Origin: Roseobacter sp. CCS2
GTDB lineage: Bacteria; Pseudomonadota; Alphaproteobacteria; Rhodobacterales; Rhodobacteraceae
DNA: 64,000 nucleotides
Reading direction: 5' to 3'
Assembly (NCBI RefSeq): GCF_000169435.1
Contig: NZ_AAYB01000005.1
Location: 1 to 64,000 of the forward strand
A program made the translations under genes and the position numbers. Below, one piece after another: positions 9,353-17,732 of this stretch. Position 1 is the stretch's first letter, and each line of letters begins with the position of its first letter. The notes beneath the pieces were generated by a model that was not told where the DNA came from, ran no database searches, and saw nothing but the letters and a program-made list of their open reading frames with translations.

Positions 9353-10144
9353 ATGACGAGCACACCTATCACTGGCCAAAAAACGTCCCTCGGCGTTGGC
9401 GCCATCGTTTCCAACAGCTTTTCGATCCTGTTTCGCAATCTGATTGCGGTCATGATCGTGGCGTTCATCCCTTCATTGATCGGCTTGCTTGTGTCTGTCG
9501 CCATGAACGGGGTTGGCCTGACACTTGGTGTTGATACCGGAGAAGCATTGGCCATTGGATCACCCACCATGATCTTTGTTGGCGTTATCGTTCAATTTGC
9601 TATTCAGGGTCTGACAATCGCGCTTTTGGTGCAGTTGGCCTATGACGCAAAGCTGGGCAATGCAATTACACCAATCGCCTATATTTCTCCCGCGATCAAA
9701 GCGATCGTGCCAATCATGGTGCTGTCACTCGTTATCGGTATTCTGGCGGGTATCGGTTTCGTCCTGCTGATTATTCCGGGCCTCTACATCTATGCGGTTT
9801 TCTGCGTGACGACGCCCGCAATCATGATCGAGCGTGCAGGCTTTGGCGGTATGGGTCGTTCTGCGGCGCTGACAAAAGACTATCGCTGGCCTGTTGTTGG
9901 TGCCTTGATCCTGCTGGGGATCTGTACCGCTGGTTTGGGAATTGTCACCACCTTCCTTGTGTCGGCGATCGTGCCAATCATCGGTTTGAACGCGGCTGGC
10001 TTTGGCATTGGTATTTTGCTGTTCGCACTGGTGAACGGGCTGACCTACGGCTTGTCCGGTATCGGCGCCGCCCTGATCTATGCCCGCCTGCGTGATATCA
10101 AAGAAGGTGTCAGCGTTGATAAACTGGCGGCTGTCTTCGACTAG
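9353..10144 (+). CDS. Multi-pass membrane protein of unknown function
   Basis: This 263-residue, very hydrophobic protein has about six membrane helices. It resembles the loose group annotated as membrane domains of glycerophosphodiester phosphodiesterases, with a VLLIIPGLYIYAVFCVTTPAIMIE segment typical of that group. It is separated by 145 bases from the preceding operon, so it probably has its own promoter, and it ends just before a bidirectional terminator. No catalytic residues can be pointed to. Confidence 0.7.
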   Translation: MTSTPITGQKTSLGVGAIVSNSFSILFRNLIAVMIVAFIPSLIGLLVSVAMNGVGLTLGVDTGEALAIGSPTMIFVGVIVQFAIQGLTIALLVQLAYDAKLGNAITPIAYISPAIKAIVPIMVLSLVIGILAGIGFVLLIIPGLYIYAVFCVTTPAIMIERAGFGGMGRSAALTKDYRWPVVGALILLGICTAGLGIVTTFLVSAIVPIIGLNAAGFGIGILLFALVNGLTYGLSGIGAALIYARLRDIKEGVSVDKLAAVFD

Positions 10145-10164
10145 AAGACGTATTGCCGAAATAC

Positions 10165-10203
10165 AAAAAGCCCCATCGCCCAGTGTTGGCGGTGGGGCTT
10201 TTT
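10165..10203. terminator. Bidirectional rho-independent terminator
   Basis: AAAAAGCCCCATCGCC pairs with GGCGGTGGGGCTTTTT (one G-U pair) around a 7-nt loop. The stem lies between the convergent genes ending at 10144 (+) and 10202 (-), with A and T runs on both sides. Confidence 0.85.
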
Positions 10204-10870
10204 AAATGAAACGCAGCCTATGTTTTTCCAAGACACCCACAATGATTTCTTTTGCATGGCAGCGGTGGGCGCGGTGGGTGTCGCGGGCCATGTTGGCCTG
10301 ACCATCCTTGATTGCCTGAAACACCTTGCGATGATCGTCGTTTGATTTTGTCGGTAAGGGCCGCAGCGCCAAAGTAATGGCGCGCGCGCGGCGCACCTGA
10401 TCGCTCATCATATCGACGATGGCTTTGACCCTGCCGTTGCCCCCCAGCTGCACCAATTCCTTATGGAAACGATCATCGGCCTCGGACCATGCATCAAGGT
10501 CACCAGCGGCAATGGCTTTGTCCATATCGTCAATTGCAGCCTCAAGCAGTGCAAGCGCGCTGTCAGAGTGGCCCGCCTTGGCGGCCTGTTCGGCCGAGAG
10601 GCTTTCAAGCTCGGTCAGCACGTCATAAATATCGGCCATGTCACGTGGTGAAATCGGCAGGATACGGACACCTTTGCGCGGTTGCAGTTCCAGCAGGCCC
10701 TGACCTTCCAGCATCAACAACGCTTCGCGCACCGGCGTGCGCGACATATTCAATTGTGCGGCAAGTTCGGTTTCAAGATGGTTTGATCCCGCTGGCAGAT
10801 CACCGGCAAAAATCATTTCGCGCAGTTTAGCAAGGGCGCGTAGGGCGTTTGAAATCGGCTTTTCTGTCAC
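10202..10870 (-). CDS. GntR-family regulator with FCD domain
   Basis: This 222-residue regulator has an N-terminal winged helix-turn-helix (residues about 10-72, including LNMSRTPVREALLMLEGQGL) and a C-terminal all-helical FCD effector domain. It is the last gene of a leftward operon with the Gfo/Idh/MocA oxidoreductase (4-bp gap) and the isopropylmalate-dehydrogenase relative. It is the obvious regulator of the whole divergent locus. A 14-bp palindrome at 13057-13070 between the arms is the candidate operator. FCD regulators usually sense small organic acids, which suits a sugar-acid pathway. Confidence 0.92.
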   Translation of the reverse strand: MTEKPISNALRALAKLREMIFAGDLPAGSNHLETELAAQLNMSRTPVREALLMLEGQGLLELQPRKGVRILPISPRDMADIYDVLTELESLSAEQAAKAGHSDSALALLEAAIDDMDKAIAAGDLDAWSEADDRFHKELVQLGGNGRVKAIVDMMSDQVRRARAITLALRPLPTKSNDDHRKVFQAIKDGQANMARDTHRAHRCHAKEIIVGVLEKHRLRFI

Positions 10871-10874
10871 TGCA

Positions 10875-11903
10875 TCAGCCCTTTATCCTTTGCTTTTGTC
10901 CTGTCCGTGCAGCTTCATAAATCTGTTCTTCGATCTTCATCACGGTCAGATAGTTATCAGCCGTGTTTTCCAGCGGCGCACCATCCAGCACGCCCCGCAT
11001 AATATGGCTTTGCAAAGCATGCACGCAATCACCGCCAAAGCCGTCCCATGTATCGGGGCCCAAAAGCGTTGTTTCGGTGGCATCGGCAAAGTCGCGATGC
11101 GTCACGGACCCATCGCCATACAGCCGGATCGTGCCCAGCGTGCCTTCGATCAGGGCCTCGCCCATGGTCCGGCGCAGATTGTCGGCCTTGTGATCAAGGT
11201 GGCGGTTGCCGTCGAACAAGGCGCGGACCCCGTTGGGGTGATCGAACAGAATATATCCTGCATCTTCGCCTACAATTGCCGGGTTTATCTGACGTAGGTC
11301 GGCATAAACAGCCGTCGGATTGCCTAGAAGGTAACGAAACGTATCCACCCAATGCACCCCGGTTTCGTGCACCAGAAAACGGGGCATTTTCTGGAAATAG
11401 GGTTGTCGATCAAGGTACGCATCAGGGCCTTGACCGTCGCCGGGACGAAGCCTGAATGTCACCTGATGCGCTTGGCCAATTGTACCGGTATCAAGGGCTG
11501 TCTTGATCGTGCGGTACCAGGGTTGAAAGCGAAAGTTTTCATGCACCACAATCGTGGCATTCGCGGTCTTCGCTTCGGCAACGACAGTCTGTGCTTCAGT
11601 CAGGTTCAGGCAAAAAGGCTTTTGGCAGATGATCCATTTCACACCTGCGGCCAGCGCAATGCGGATCGTATCGGCATGTGCCTGAGGTGGCACAATCACA
11701 TCCAGCAGATCGGGTGCTTGTTCATCCAACATTTGCGCCAGATCGGTGTAGGCGGCCAACCCGGTTGCCTTTGCCCTTTCAAAATCGCGATCACACGCAC
11801 CAACAAGGATAGCCCGCGCCATACGTGCCCAGCTGTCGTAATGAAACTGGGCGAAATAACCCGCACCAACGCAGGCAATGCGCAGGTTTTGATTATCCGT
11901 CAT
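10875..11903 (-). CDS. Gfo/Idh/MocA-family NAD(P)-dependent oxidoreductase
   Basis: This 342-residue protein has an N-terminal Rossmann fold with the dinucleotide motif CVGAGYFAQFHYDSW (about residues 11-25) and the conserved CQKPFCLNL stretch, equivalent to the EKP motif of the family with Glu replaced by Gln and a preceding Cys. The C-terminal GFO_IDH_MocA domain follows. It overlaps the upstream gene (start of 11900-12991) by 4 bases. The family oxidises or reduces sugars, inositols and sugar acids. Here it probably feeds the OtnK/OtnC steps encoded divergently, but the substrate is unknown. Confidence 0.9.
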   Translation of the reverse strand: MTDNQNLRIACVGAGYFAQFHYDSWARMARAILVGACDRDFERAKATGLAAYTDLAQMLDEQAPDLLDVIVPPQAHADTIRIALAAGVKWIICQKPFCLNLTEAQTVVAEAKTANATIVVHENFRFQPWYRTIKTALDTGTIGQAHQVTFRLRPGDGQGPDAYLDRQPYFQKMPRFLVHETGVHWVDTFRYLLGNPTAVYADLRQINPAIVGEDAGYILFDHPNGVRALFDGNRHLDHKADNLRRTMGEALIEGTLGTIRLYGDGSVTHRDFADATETTLLGPDTWDGFGGDCVHALQSHIMRGVLDGAPLENTADNYLTVMKIEEQIYEAARTGQKQRIKG

Positions 11904-12991
11904 ACGGCAAACAACGCGTCCAGAACCGCGCCCGCCGCATCGTTCGTGTCATGTCCCCCACCCAGATCACGCGTCAGCACATCGCCGCGTGCAACAACGG
12001 CCTCGACGGCTTTACGCAAGCGTGTGCCATCGGCGCGTATCGCATCGTTATCATGTTTGACCCCTAGCCAATCCAGCATCATGGCCGCAGACAGGATCAT
12101 CGCAAACGGGTTTGCCACGCCCTGCCCGGCAATATCGGGGGCCGATCCGTGGCATGGTTGAAACACAGCATGATCCAATCCGATATCGGCGGATGGTGCC
12201 AATCCAAGCCCGCCCATCAGGCCCGCCCCAAGGTCGGACAGGATGTCGCCGAACATATTCTCGGTGACCAGCACATCGAAATCCCACGGTTTTTGCACCA
12301 TCCAAAGGGCGGTTGCATCCACATAGGCATGATCGGCAACGATATCAGGATGATTGGCGGCTTCGGCATCAAACATCTCGCGAAAGAAAGCAAAGGCGCG
12401 AAAGACGTTGGCTTTGTCCACGCAGGTCACTTTGCCAATGCCGCGGCCAGCGTTTTTGCGGGTCTGCGCCAGATCAAAAGCAAACCGGAACAGTTTTTCC
12501 GAGATATCACGCGTGATCAAAAGCGTCTCGCGCGCTTCATCCTTACTTACCTCGCCGCAGCCTTGCGTGTGAAACAGCCCTTCGGTGCTTTCACGGATCA
12601 GCACAAAATCAATTTCGCGTCCCGGCGGCAGACGCAGCGGTGTGCCTTGCCCCTCACGCACCGTAACAGGGCGCACCCCGGCAAAAAGCGTTAGCGCCTT
12701 GCGCAGATCGATCTGTGGTGAAATTTCTGTGCCATCGTCATAGCGCACATCAGGCAGGCCCATGGCCGACAGCAGGATCGCATCGGATGACCGTGCGATT
12801 TGCATTGAGGTATCGGGTAGCGAAACTCCGGTTTGGGCATAATGCGCGGCCCCGGCCGGGGCATCTGTAAATGACAGCGCATAAGCGTCAGAGGCGGCGG
12901 CCATACGTTTGAGTATCTGCACTGTCGGCGCCATGATTTCCGGCCCAATCCCGTCACCGTGGAAAACTGCGATATCAAAGTTTTGGGTCAT
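11900..12991 (-). CDS. Isocitrate/isopropylmalate dehydrogenase-family enzyme
   Basis: This 363-residue beta-decarboxylating-dehydrogenase relative has the N-terminal HGDGIGPEIM motif, a metal/substrate segment DVLVTENMFGDILSDLGAG, and the NAD-site segment FQPCHGSAPDIAGQGVANP. It is closer in appearance to the tartrate/malate dehydrogenase branch than to canonical LeuB. It is the first gene of the leftward operon and sits with OtnK and OtnC. It may be the oxidation step that normally precedes them, in place of the usual LtnD-type hydroxyacid dehydrogenase. That assignment is inference. Confidence 0.9.
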   Translation of the reverse strand: MTQNFDIAVFHGDGIGPEIMAPTVQILKRMAAASDAYALSFTDAPAGAAHYAQTGVSLPDTSMQIARSSDAILLSAMGLPDVRYDDGTEISPQIDLRKALTLFAGVRPVTVREGQGTPLRLPPGREIDFVLIRESTEGLFHTQGCGEVSKDEARETLLITRDISEKLFRFAFDLAQTRKNAGRGIGKVTCVDKANVFRAFAFFREMFDAEAANHPDIVADHAYVDATALWMVQKPWDFDVLVTENMFGDILSDLGAGLMGGLGLAPSADIGLDHAVFQPCHGSAPDIAGQGVANPFAMILSAAMMLDWLGVKHDNDAIRADGTRLRKAVEAVVARGDVLTRDLGGGHDTNDAAGAVLDALFAV

Positions 12992-13056
12992 TCAGGGCCT
13001 TTCCTGCGCGGTAATTCTTTCGGTTCGAACAATCGAGTCACTGACAATTCACACAT

Positions 13057-13070
13057 TAATGCATGCATTA
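13057..13070. promoter_or_regulatory. Candidate GntR operator (14-bp perfect palindrome)
   Basis: TAATGCATGCATTA is a perfect palindrome in the 196-base gap between the divergent start codons at 12991 (-) and 13188 (+). Its half-site recurs partially just downstream (AAATGCAA). It is well placed to control both arms. Confidence 0.55.
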
Positions 13071-13187
13071 CTAAATGCAATAAAGAGAGATGCCATTTGA
13101 GCTACCGTAATTTTTATTTGCAATACGACCACTTGCTGGCATCTTTGTGGTGCTGAAACTGGCAATACAGCCAAGAAGGAAACCTGC

Positions 13188-13478
13188 ATGTACGCTGTTA
13201 TTGTCACCTTTCAGGTCGTAGCTGATGAAATGCCTGCATTCATGCCGTTGATGCGAAAAAATGCAGCCATGTCGCTTGCGCAAGAGGCAGGTTGCCATCA
13301 GTTTGATATCTGTACGGACCCAATGCACCCGGACGATGTTTTTCTATATGAACTCTATACGGACCGGCCTGCCTTTGACCTTCACCTTGCCAGCGATCAT
13401 TTCAAAGTCTTTGATGCGAAGACCAAACCAATGATCACAGCGAAAGTTGTGCGCACATACCAGGATGTCATCACATGA
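13188..13478 (+). CDS. Antibiotic-biosynthesis-monooxygenase (ABM) fold protein
   Basis: This 96-residue protein has the ferredoxin-like ABM fold, with an N-terminal YAVIVTFQV strand, CHQFDICTD, FLYELYTDRPAF, and a HLASDHFKVF helix. It resembles the YgiN/LsrG group of small quinol monooxygenase or isomerase-like proteins. SD sequence AAGGAA precedes the ATG. It overlaps the next gene by 4 bases. As first gene of the rightward catabolic arm it may process an intermediate (LsrG, for example, acts on a phosphorylated five-carbon signal), but its role here is unknown. Confidence 0.8.
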   Translation: MYAVIVTFQVVADEMPAFMPLMRKNAAMSLAQEAGCHQFDICTDPMHPDDVFLYELYTDRPAFDLHLASDHFKVFDAKTKPMITAKVVRTYQDVIT

Positions 13479-14272
13479 GCGATTGGGAAATCTATTGCAT
13501 CAAATACGCTGACCGGAACACACGCACCCGGGCGGACAGTTTTATCTTCGACGACAACCATGATGCACCGCATCCTATGGATTATTTCATGTGGGTCCTG
13601 CGACGCGGCGCTGAGGTGATACTGGTAGACACCGGATATGATACAGAAGAAGGGCAAGCGCGTGGTCGCCCTATTCGGCTGGACCCCGCCGCCGCATTGC
13701 AACCGCTTGGCTTGCAGCCAGAGGATATTACCCAAGTCATCGTAACCCATCTTCATTACGATCATGCGGGTGGCTTGCACCTGTTTCCCAACGCAACACT
13801 GCACTTGCAAAGCGCTGAGATGGCCTTCGCCACAGGCCCTTGCATGTGCCATGAGACATTGAAGATGCCTTATACCGCGGGGCATGTCTGCGAAGCGATC
13901 AAGCGCCTTTATGCCGGAAAGGTCGTATTTTACGATGGTGATGCGCAGGTCGCGGATGGTGTGACGGTGCATTGCATTGGTGGGCACAGCCGTGGGCTTC
14001 AATGCGTGCGCGTGCGCACTAAGGCTGGTTGGATGGTGCTGGCATCTGACGCCAGCCACTTTTACGAAAACATCTTTGCGCGCAAACCGTTTCCCATTGT
14101 GGTTGATTTGCAGAACATGCTGGATGGTTTTGATACCCTGCATCGCCTTGCCTCTGATCCTGGCCTGATCATTCCGGGCCATGATCCATTGGTGCGCATC
14201 TATTTCCCGCAGGCTATGGCGCCGCATATCTTTCGCCTTGACGCTGGGCCGATCAAAGAGATTCCCCGATGA
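13475..14272 (+). CDS. Metallo-beta-lactamase-fold hydrolase, N-acyl-homoserine-lactonase family
   Basis: This 265-residue enzyme keeps the full set of di-zinc ligands: THLHYDHAGG (HxHxDH), the His of GGHSRG, the Asp of ASDASHF, and the His of IPGHDP. The arrangement is that of the AttM/AiiB lactonase family. It overlaps both neighbours by 4 bases (ATGA). In a sugar-acid catabolic operon the physiological substrate may be a sugar lactone (for example a tetronolactone) rather than a quorum-sensing signal; the sequence alone cannot decide. Confidence 0.88.
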   Translation: MSDWEIYCIKYADRNTRTRADSFIFDDNHDAPHPMDYFMWVLRRGAEVILVDTGYDTEEGQARGRPIRLDPAAALQPLGLQPEDITQVIVTHLHYDHAGGLHLFPNATLHLQSAEMAFATGPCMCHETLKMPYTAGHVCEAIKRLYAGKVVFYDGDAQVADGVTVHCIGGHSRGLQCVRVRTKAGWMVLASDASHFYENIFARKPFPIVVDLQNMLDGFDTLHRLASDPGLIIPGHDPLVRIYFPQAMAPHIFRLDAGPIKEIPR

Positions 14273-15492
14273 AACTGGGGATTATTGCGGACGATTTTAC
14301 CGGTGCATCAGATATCGGGCTGACATTGGCCGAGGCGGGCATGTCTGTGGCGCAATTCATCGGTGTTCCCGCCGGGCCTGCGGACCCGACGCTTGATGCT
14401 GGTGTGGTGGCGTTAAAGTCACGTACCGCCCCTGTTCAAGATGCCGTGTCTGCGTCGCTCGCGGCATGCGATTGGCTTATGGCGCAAGGGGCAAAGCAGG
14501 TCGTTTTGAAAGTCTGTTCTACCTTCGACAGCACCGCAAAAGGTAACATTGGTCCCGTTCTTGATGCCCTAGCCAAACGGCTGAACGCGGGGCCGGTCAT
14601 CGTTTGCCCGGCTTTTCCCGAAAACGGTCGTAGTGTCTATCAAGGCCACCTTTTTGTCGCTGACAGGCCGCTGCACGAAAGCGGGATGCAGGATCATCCG
14701 CTGACCCCGATGAAGGACGCTGATCTGCGGCGCGTTCTGGCAGCGCAGTCTGTGCGTCAGATCGGCCATGTCCCGGCCTTGACAGTGTTGCAGGGTGGCG
14801 ATGCGATCAAAGCAGCACTGACCACTGATGCGCATATGATCACTGACGCCATCACAGATGCCGACCTGCTTGCGATCGGCCAAGCTGCCAAAGGTCTGCC
14901 TTTGCTATGCGGTGGATCAGGTATTGCGCTTGGATTGCCCGCCAATTTCGGTGTGCAGACAGCAGCACCGGAATGGCACGCGATCACCGGACCGGGCGCT
15001 GTGTTTTCAGGGTCGTGTAGCATTGCCACGCGCGATCAGGTCGAAGCGTATGCCGCCACCGCGCCGTCCTTTCAGATTGACCCGGCCAAAGCAGTTGAGG
15101 GGCAGTATAACATCGGCCAGATCGCTGATTGGGTCGTGGCGCAAGACGTGCCTCCGCTGGTTTATTCATCTGCTGACCCCAAAGTGGTCAAAGCGGCACA
15201 AGACGCGCATGGGCCGGGTGTCGCGGCGGCAGCCATCGAAAATCTTTTTGCGCAACTGGCCCCCGCGGTCATTGCAGGTGGGGTCCGTCGGTTGGCTGTG
15301 GCAGGCGGTGAAACCTCTGGCGCTGTGGTGACCGGCCTTGGGGCCGATGCGCTGACCATTGGCCCGCGTGCGGCGGCGGGTGTGCCTTTGGTCCGTTTTG
15401 GCGATGTCGCGCTGGCGCTGAAGTCAGGTAACTTTGGCGGATCGGATTTCTTTGGCAAAGCCTTGACATTGATGAAGGCCCCGCATGACTGA
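14269..15492 (+). CDS. otnK: Four-carbon acid sugar kinase (DUF1537)
   Basis: This 407-residue kinase has the N-terminal DUF1537 substrate domain opening with GIIADDFTGASDIGLTL and a C-terminal nucleotide-binding domain with VAGGETSGAVV. The family phosphorylates 3-oxo-tetronates (or D-threonate/D-erythronate in subgroups) on O4 using ATP. The immediately following OtnC-type gene (8-bp overlap) points to the 3-oxo-tetronate kinase role. The product would be a 3-oxo-tetronate 4-phosphate that OtnC decarboxylates to dihydroxyacetone phosphate. The symbol is assigned by family and context. Confidence 0.88.
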   Translation: MKLGIIADDFTGASDIGLTLAEAGMSVAQFIGVPAGPADPTLDAGVVALKSRTAPVQDAVSASLAACDWLMAQGAKQVVLKVCSTFDSTAKGNIGPVLDALAKRLNAGPVIVCPAFPENGRSVYQGHLFVADRPLHESGMQDHPLTPMKDADLRRVLAAQSVRQIGHVPALTVLQGGDAIKAALTTDAHMITDAITDADLLAIGQAAKGLPLLCGGSGIALGLPANFGVQTAAPEWHAITGPGAVFSGSCSIATRDQVEAYAATAPSFQIDPAKAVEGQYNIGQIADWVVAQDVPPLVYSSADPKVVKAAQDAHGPGVAAAAIENLFAQLAPAVIAGGVRRLAVAGGETSGAVVTGLGADALTIGPRAAAGVPLVRFGDVALALKSGNFGGSDFFGKALTLMKAPHD

Positions 15493-16129
15493 GATCAGCA
15501 AACTGCGCGAAGACATCTGTGTTTTGGCCAAGTCAATGCTCGACCGCGGGCTGACCTGTGAGTCCTCTGGCAACATATCTGCCCGGCTGTCGGACGGAAC
15601 GGTTTTGGTCACGCCAACCGGGCGGGCGATGGGGTTTCTGGACCCTGCACAAATCAGTCACCTCGACCAGAACTTCAAATTGCTGTCTGGCGACCCACCA
15701 ACAAAAGAAACGCCGTTGCATGCGGCATTTTACGAAACACGCAGTGGCACGGGCGCTGTTGTTCACCTGCATTCAACCTATTCAGTAACCCTTTCGATGT
15801 TGCCTGAAACGGACCCCGACAATGTACTGCCGCCCTTGACGCCCTACACGATCATGCGGGTCGGTAAGGTCAAGCTGCTACCGTTCTTTTTGCCCGGTGA
15901 TCCGGGGATGGGCGATGCAGTGCGGGGTCTGGCGGGCAAACGGTCTGCCGTCCTTTTAGCGAACCACGGTCCTGTGGTCGCGGGCAAAGATGTTTGGGCC
16001 GCCGCATTTGCGATGGAAGAGCTTGAAGAAACAGCCAAACTAGCCATGCTGACGCGCGGAATGAACCCGACACCGCTGACAGAAGCGCATGTTCAGGCCG
16101 TGGTCAAAAAATTCGATGTCGACTGGTAA
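15485..16129 (+). CDS. otnC: Class II aldolase/adducin-family 3-oxo-tetronate 4-phosphate decarboxylase
   Basis: This 214-residue protein has the class II aldolase fold with zinc-binding histidines in HLHSTYSVTL and a later LLANHGPVVAG motif. Its length and sequence fit OtnC/LtnC, which decarboxylates 3-oxo-tetronate 4-phosphate to dihydroxyacetone phosphate. It overlaps otnK by 8 bases and closes the rightward arm of the sugar-acid locus. A fuculose-phosphate-type aldolase activity is the main alternative but is less likely next to a DUF1537 kinase. Confidence 0.88.
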   Translation: MTEISKLREDICVLAKSMLDRGLTCESSGNISARLSDGTVLVTPTGRAMGFLDPAQISHLDQNFKLLSGDPPTKETPLHAAFYETRSGTGAVVHLHSTYSVTLSMLPETDPDNVLPPLTPYTIMRVGKVKLLPFFLPGDPGMGDAVRGLAGKRSAVLLANHGPVVAGKDVWAAAFAMEELEETAKLAMLTRGMNPTPLTEAHVQAVVKKFDVDW

Positions 16130-16164
16130 AACGATTGCCCGGTCGGTTCAGTAAACAGCGATCC

Positions 16165-17052
16165 TCACGGATCTTGCTTGTGCTCGGATTGATCACTTTG
16201 TGGCGCCACAGGCAACGGCTCTTTGAAGGTCAAAGTCCGATATGGGAATGGGATTTCAAGACCGGCATCATCCAACGCGCGTTTGACGCCCGCCACAACC
16301 TGATCCTTTGAGGTACGCACCTCGACCGGGGTCGATCCTGTCCACCACGTCACTTCGAAATTGATCGAAGAAGACGCAAATTCCTGCGCGAAAATTTGGA
16401 TGGGCTTGTTGTCTTGTTCGACAGTGTCGCAAGCCACAACCGCCTGTCTGATCACGTCGCGCGCTTCATCAACATCAACGTCGTAGGCCACGCCACAAAT
16501 GATGGTCACCCTGCGGTGCGGTTTGTCCGTGCGGATGACAACAGGGTTTTTGAACAACATGGAGTTGGGCACGATAACAAGCTGCCCATCGGTGCGTTCG
16601 ATATGGCTTTCACGGATGGCGATGTGGGCCACCTTACCTTCGATATCTTCACACTCGATATGATCGCCGATGCGCATTTCGCGCCGAAACAGAATGATGA
16701 TCCCTGCCAGAAAGTTCTCGAACACATCCTTGAATGCGAAACCTATCGCCACCGATCCGATGCCAAGACCGGCCAGAATGCTGGCGGGCGTCAAACCCGG
16801 AAAAACGATGACCGCAGCAATCATCAAACCCATGATCCAAATGAAGATAGACACCAAAAGTTGCGCAAGCTCTTTCAGGCTTTGCCGTATTTTGGTGTGT
16901 TTCAGAACGCGCCCTGCCATTGCCTTGGCCAATCGGCTAAGCAAGGCCGTAGACACAATGACAACAATCGCAACAACGATTTGCGGCAGCAGTTCGACCG
17001 CGCCGCGCGCGATTTCTTGCAGTTGTTCAGTCAGGATTTGGACAGGTTCCAT
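16165..17052 (-). CDS. Small-conductance mechanosensitive channel (MscS family)
   Basis: This 295-residue channel has N-terminal membrane helices (about residues 15-40 and 60-85), a pore-lining helix of the type LGIGSVAIGFAFKDVFENF, and the MscS beta domain (FRREMRIGDHIECEDIEGKV). A charged C-terminal tail follows. It would release osmolytes on hypo-osmotic shock. It is convergent with otnC. A GGAAC-N17-TGTT element about 140 bases upstream (17197-17222) suggests EcfG control, in line with the stress island that begins here. Confidence 0.92.
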   Translation of the reverse strand: MEPVQILTEQLQEIARGAVELLPQIVVAIVVIVSTALLSRLAKAMAGRVLKHTKIRQSLKELAQLLVSIFIWIMGLMIAAVIVFPGLTPASILAGLGIGSVAIGFAFKDVFENFLAGIIILFRREMRIGDHIECEDIEGKVAHIAIRESHIERTDGQLVIVPNSMLFKNPVVIRTDKPHRRVTIICGVAYDVDVDEARDVIRQAVVACDTVEQDNKPIQIFAQEFASSSINFEVTWWTGSTPVEVRTSKDQVVAGVKRALDDAGLEIPFPYRTLTFKEPLPVAPQSDQSEHKQDP

Positions 17053-17196
17053 AGGTATTGGGCCTTTCGTCAGTCAGATCAGGCAATCGCGTTATGGTGT
17101 ATCGGATCTACGTGCATTGTAGTGGTGATTGGAAAGAAACGAACGACCGATATGATACTGCACATACGAAAACCTTTTAGAACCACTTAGCGTTTT

Positions 17197-17222
17197 AACA
17201 CGGCAGGGGTGGCTTTCGTTCC
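17197..17222 (-). promoter_or_regulatory. EcfG-type promoter (weaker -10) for the MscS gene
   Basis: On the minus strand GGAAC is followed after 17 bases by TGTT. The -10 deviates from CGTT and the leader would be about 140 bases, so this is a weaker call than most others in the set. Confidence 0.4.
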
Positions 17223-17254
17223 ATACCAGACATGCGGTTTAACCACGCGCCATG

Positions 17255-17279
17255 GGAACCAATCCGACACGCAAACGTT
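17255..17279 (+). promoter_or_regulatory. EcfG-type promoter
   Basis: GGAAC, 16-base spacer, exact CGTT. It lies 64 bases ahead of the small membrane peptide gene at 17343 and can also drive the entericidin-like gene behind it. Confidence 0.72.
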
Positions 17280-17342
17280 TGTACGCTATTGGAGCGTCAG
17301 AATTGGCAGCACCACAGAGTAAAATGAACAAAGGAGGTTCCT

Positions 17343-17417
17343 ATGAACCGTGTCATCTATATCGTCGGCCTTATCGTCGTTGTTATTGCCGTTCTGTCGT
17401 TCGTTGGATTGGCGTAA
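17343..17417 (+). CDS. 24-residue single-helix membrane peptide
   Basis: The ORF MNRVIYIVGLIVVVIAVLSF (plus VGLA) is almost entirely one membrane helix. It is preceded by a strong AAAGGAGG at the right spacing and by an exact EcfG-type promoter. Similar very short peptides of the MNR-I-YIVG type occur in Rhodobacterales as far as I recall. Function unknown. The strong ribosome site and promoter make it more than a chance ORF, and it is too short for most gene finders. Confidence 0.65.
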   Translation: MNRVIYIVGLIVVVIAVLSFVGLA

Positions 17418-17468
17418 ATCTCCCAGCCCGAAAACGATCAACCTCACCTCAAAGCAAAGGATTTTCCC

Positions 17469-17612
17469 ATGCGTATTCCATTTATCATCGCAATGATCGT
17501 ATCATCATTCGCACTTGCAGCGTGTGAAACGGTACAAGGCGCAGGCCAGGATATTTCGAACGCAGGCGATGCACTGTCTGCTGAAAGCCAGGATGTGCAA
17601 TCTGATCTTTGA
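17469..17612 (+). CDS. Entericidin-like small lipoprotein
   Basis: This 47-residue protein has a hydrophobic signal peptide ending in a lipobox (ALAAC, Cys at about residue 18) and a short polar mature part with GAGQDISNAGDAL, typical of the entericidin A/B family. It is 51 bases downstream of the membrane peptide gene, with which it probably shares the EcfG-type promoter, and it ends before a strong terminator. Entericidins are stress-induced envelope lipoproteins. Confidence 0.85.
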   Translation: MRIPFIIAMIVSSFALAACETVQGAGQDISNAGDALSAESQDVQSDL

Positions 17613-17630
17613 TCACGTGCAAGCCCTACA

Positions 17631-17662
17631 AAAAAAGCAGGTCCCGCGGGGCCTGCTTTTTT
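17631..17662 (+). terminator. Rho-independent terminator
   Basis: AAAAAAGCAGG and CCTGCTTTTTT form a perfect stem around a G/C-rich loop, 18 bases after the entericidin-like gene. Confidence 0.88.
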
Positions 17663-17691
17663 GTGTCTACTGATTATTCGTCAGCGAAACC

Positions 17692-17723
17692 AAGACCCCC
17701 TCAGAGCATTCTGAAGGGGTCTT
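17692..17723 (-). terminator. Terminator-like hairpin of the PfpI gene
   Basis: AAGACCCC-c-TCAG pairs with CTGA-a-GGGGTCTT, placed 10 bases downstream of the stop codon of the leftward PfpI gene. The T-run is short, so termination efficiency is uncertain. Confidence 0.6.
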
Positions 17724-17732
17724 AGTAATCAA

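Noticed and set aside
13475-14272. Quorum-quenching function of the AHL-lactonase-family protein
   Set aside because: Zinc ligands are complete, but the operon is for sugar-acid catabolism; a sugar-lactone substrate is at least as likely, so quorum quenching is not claimed.
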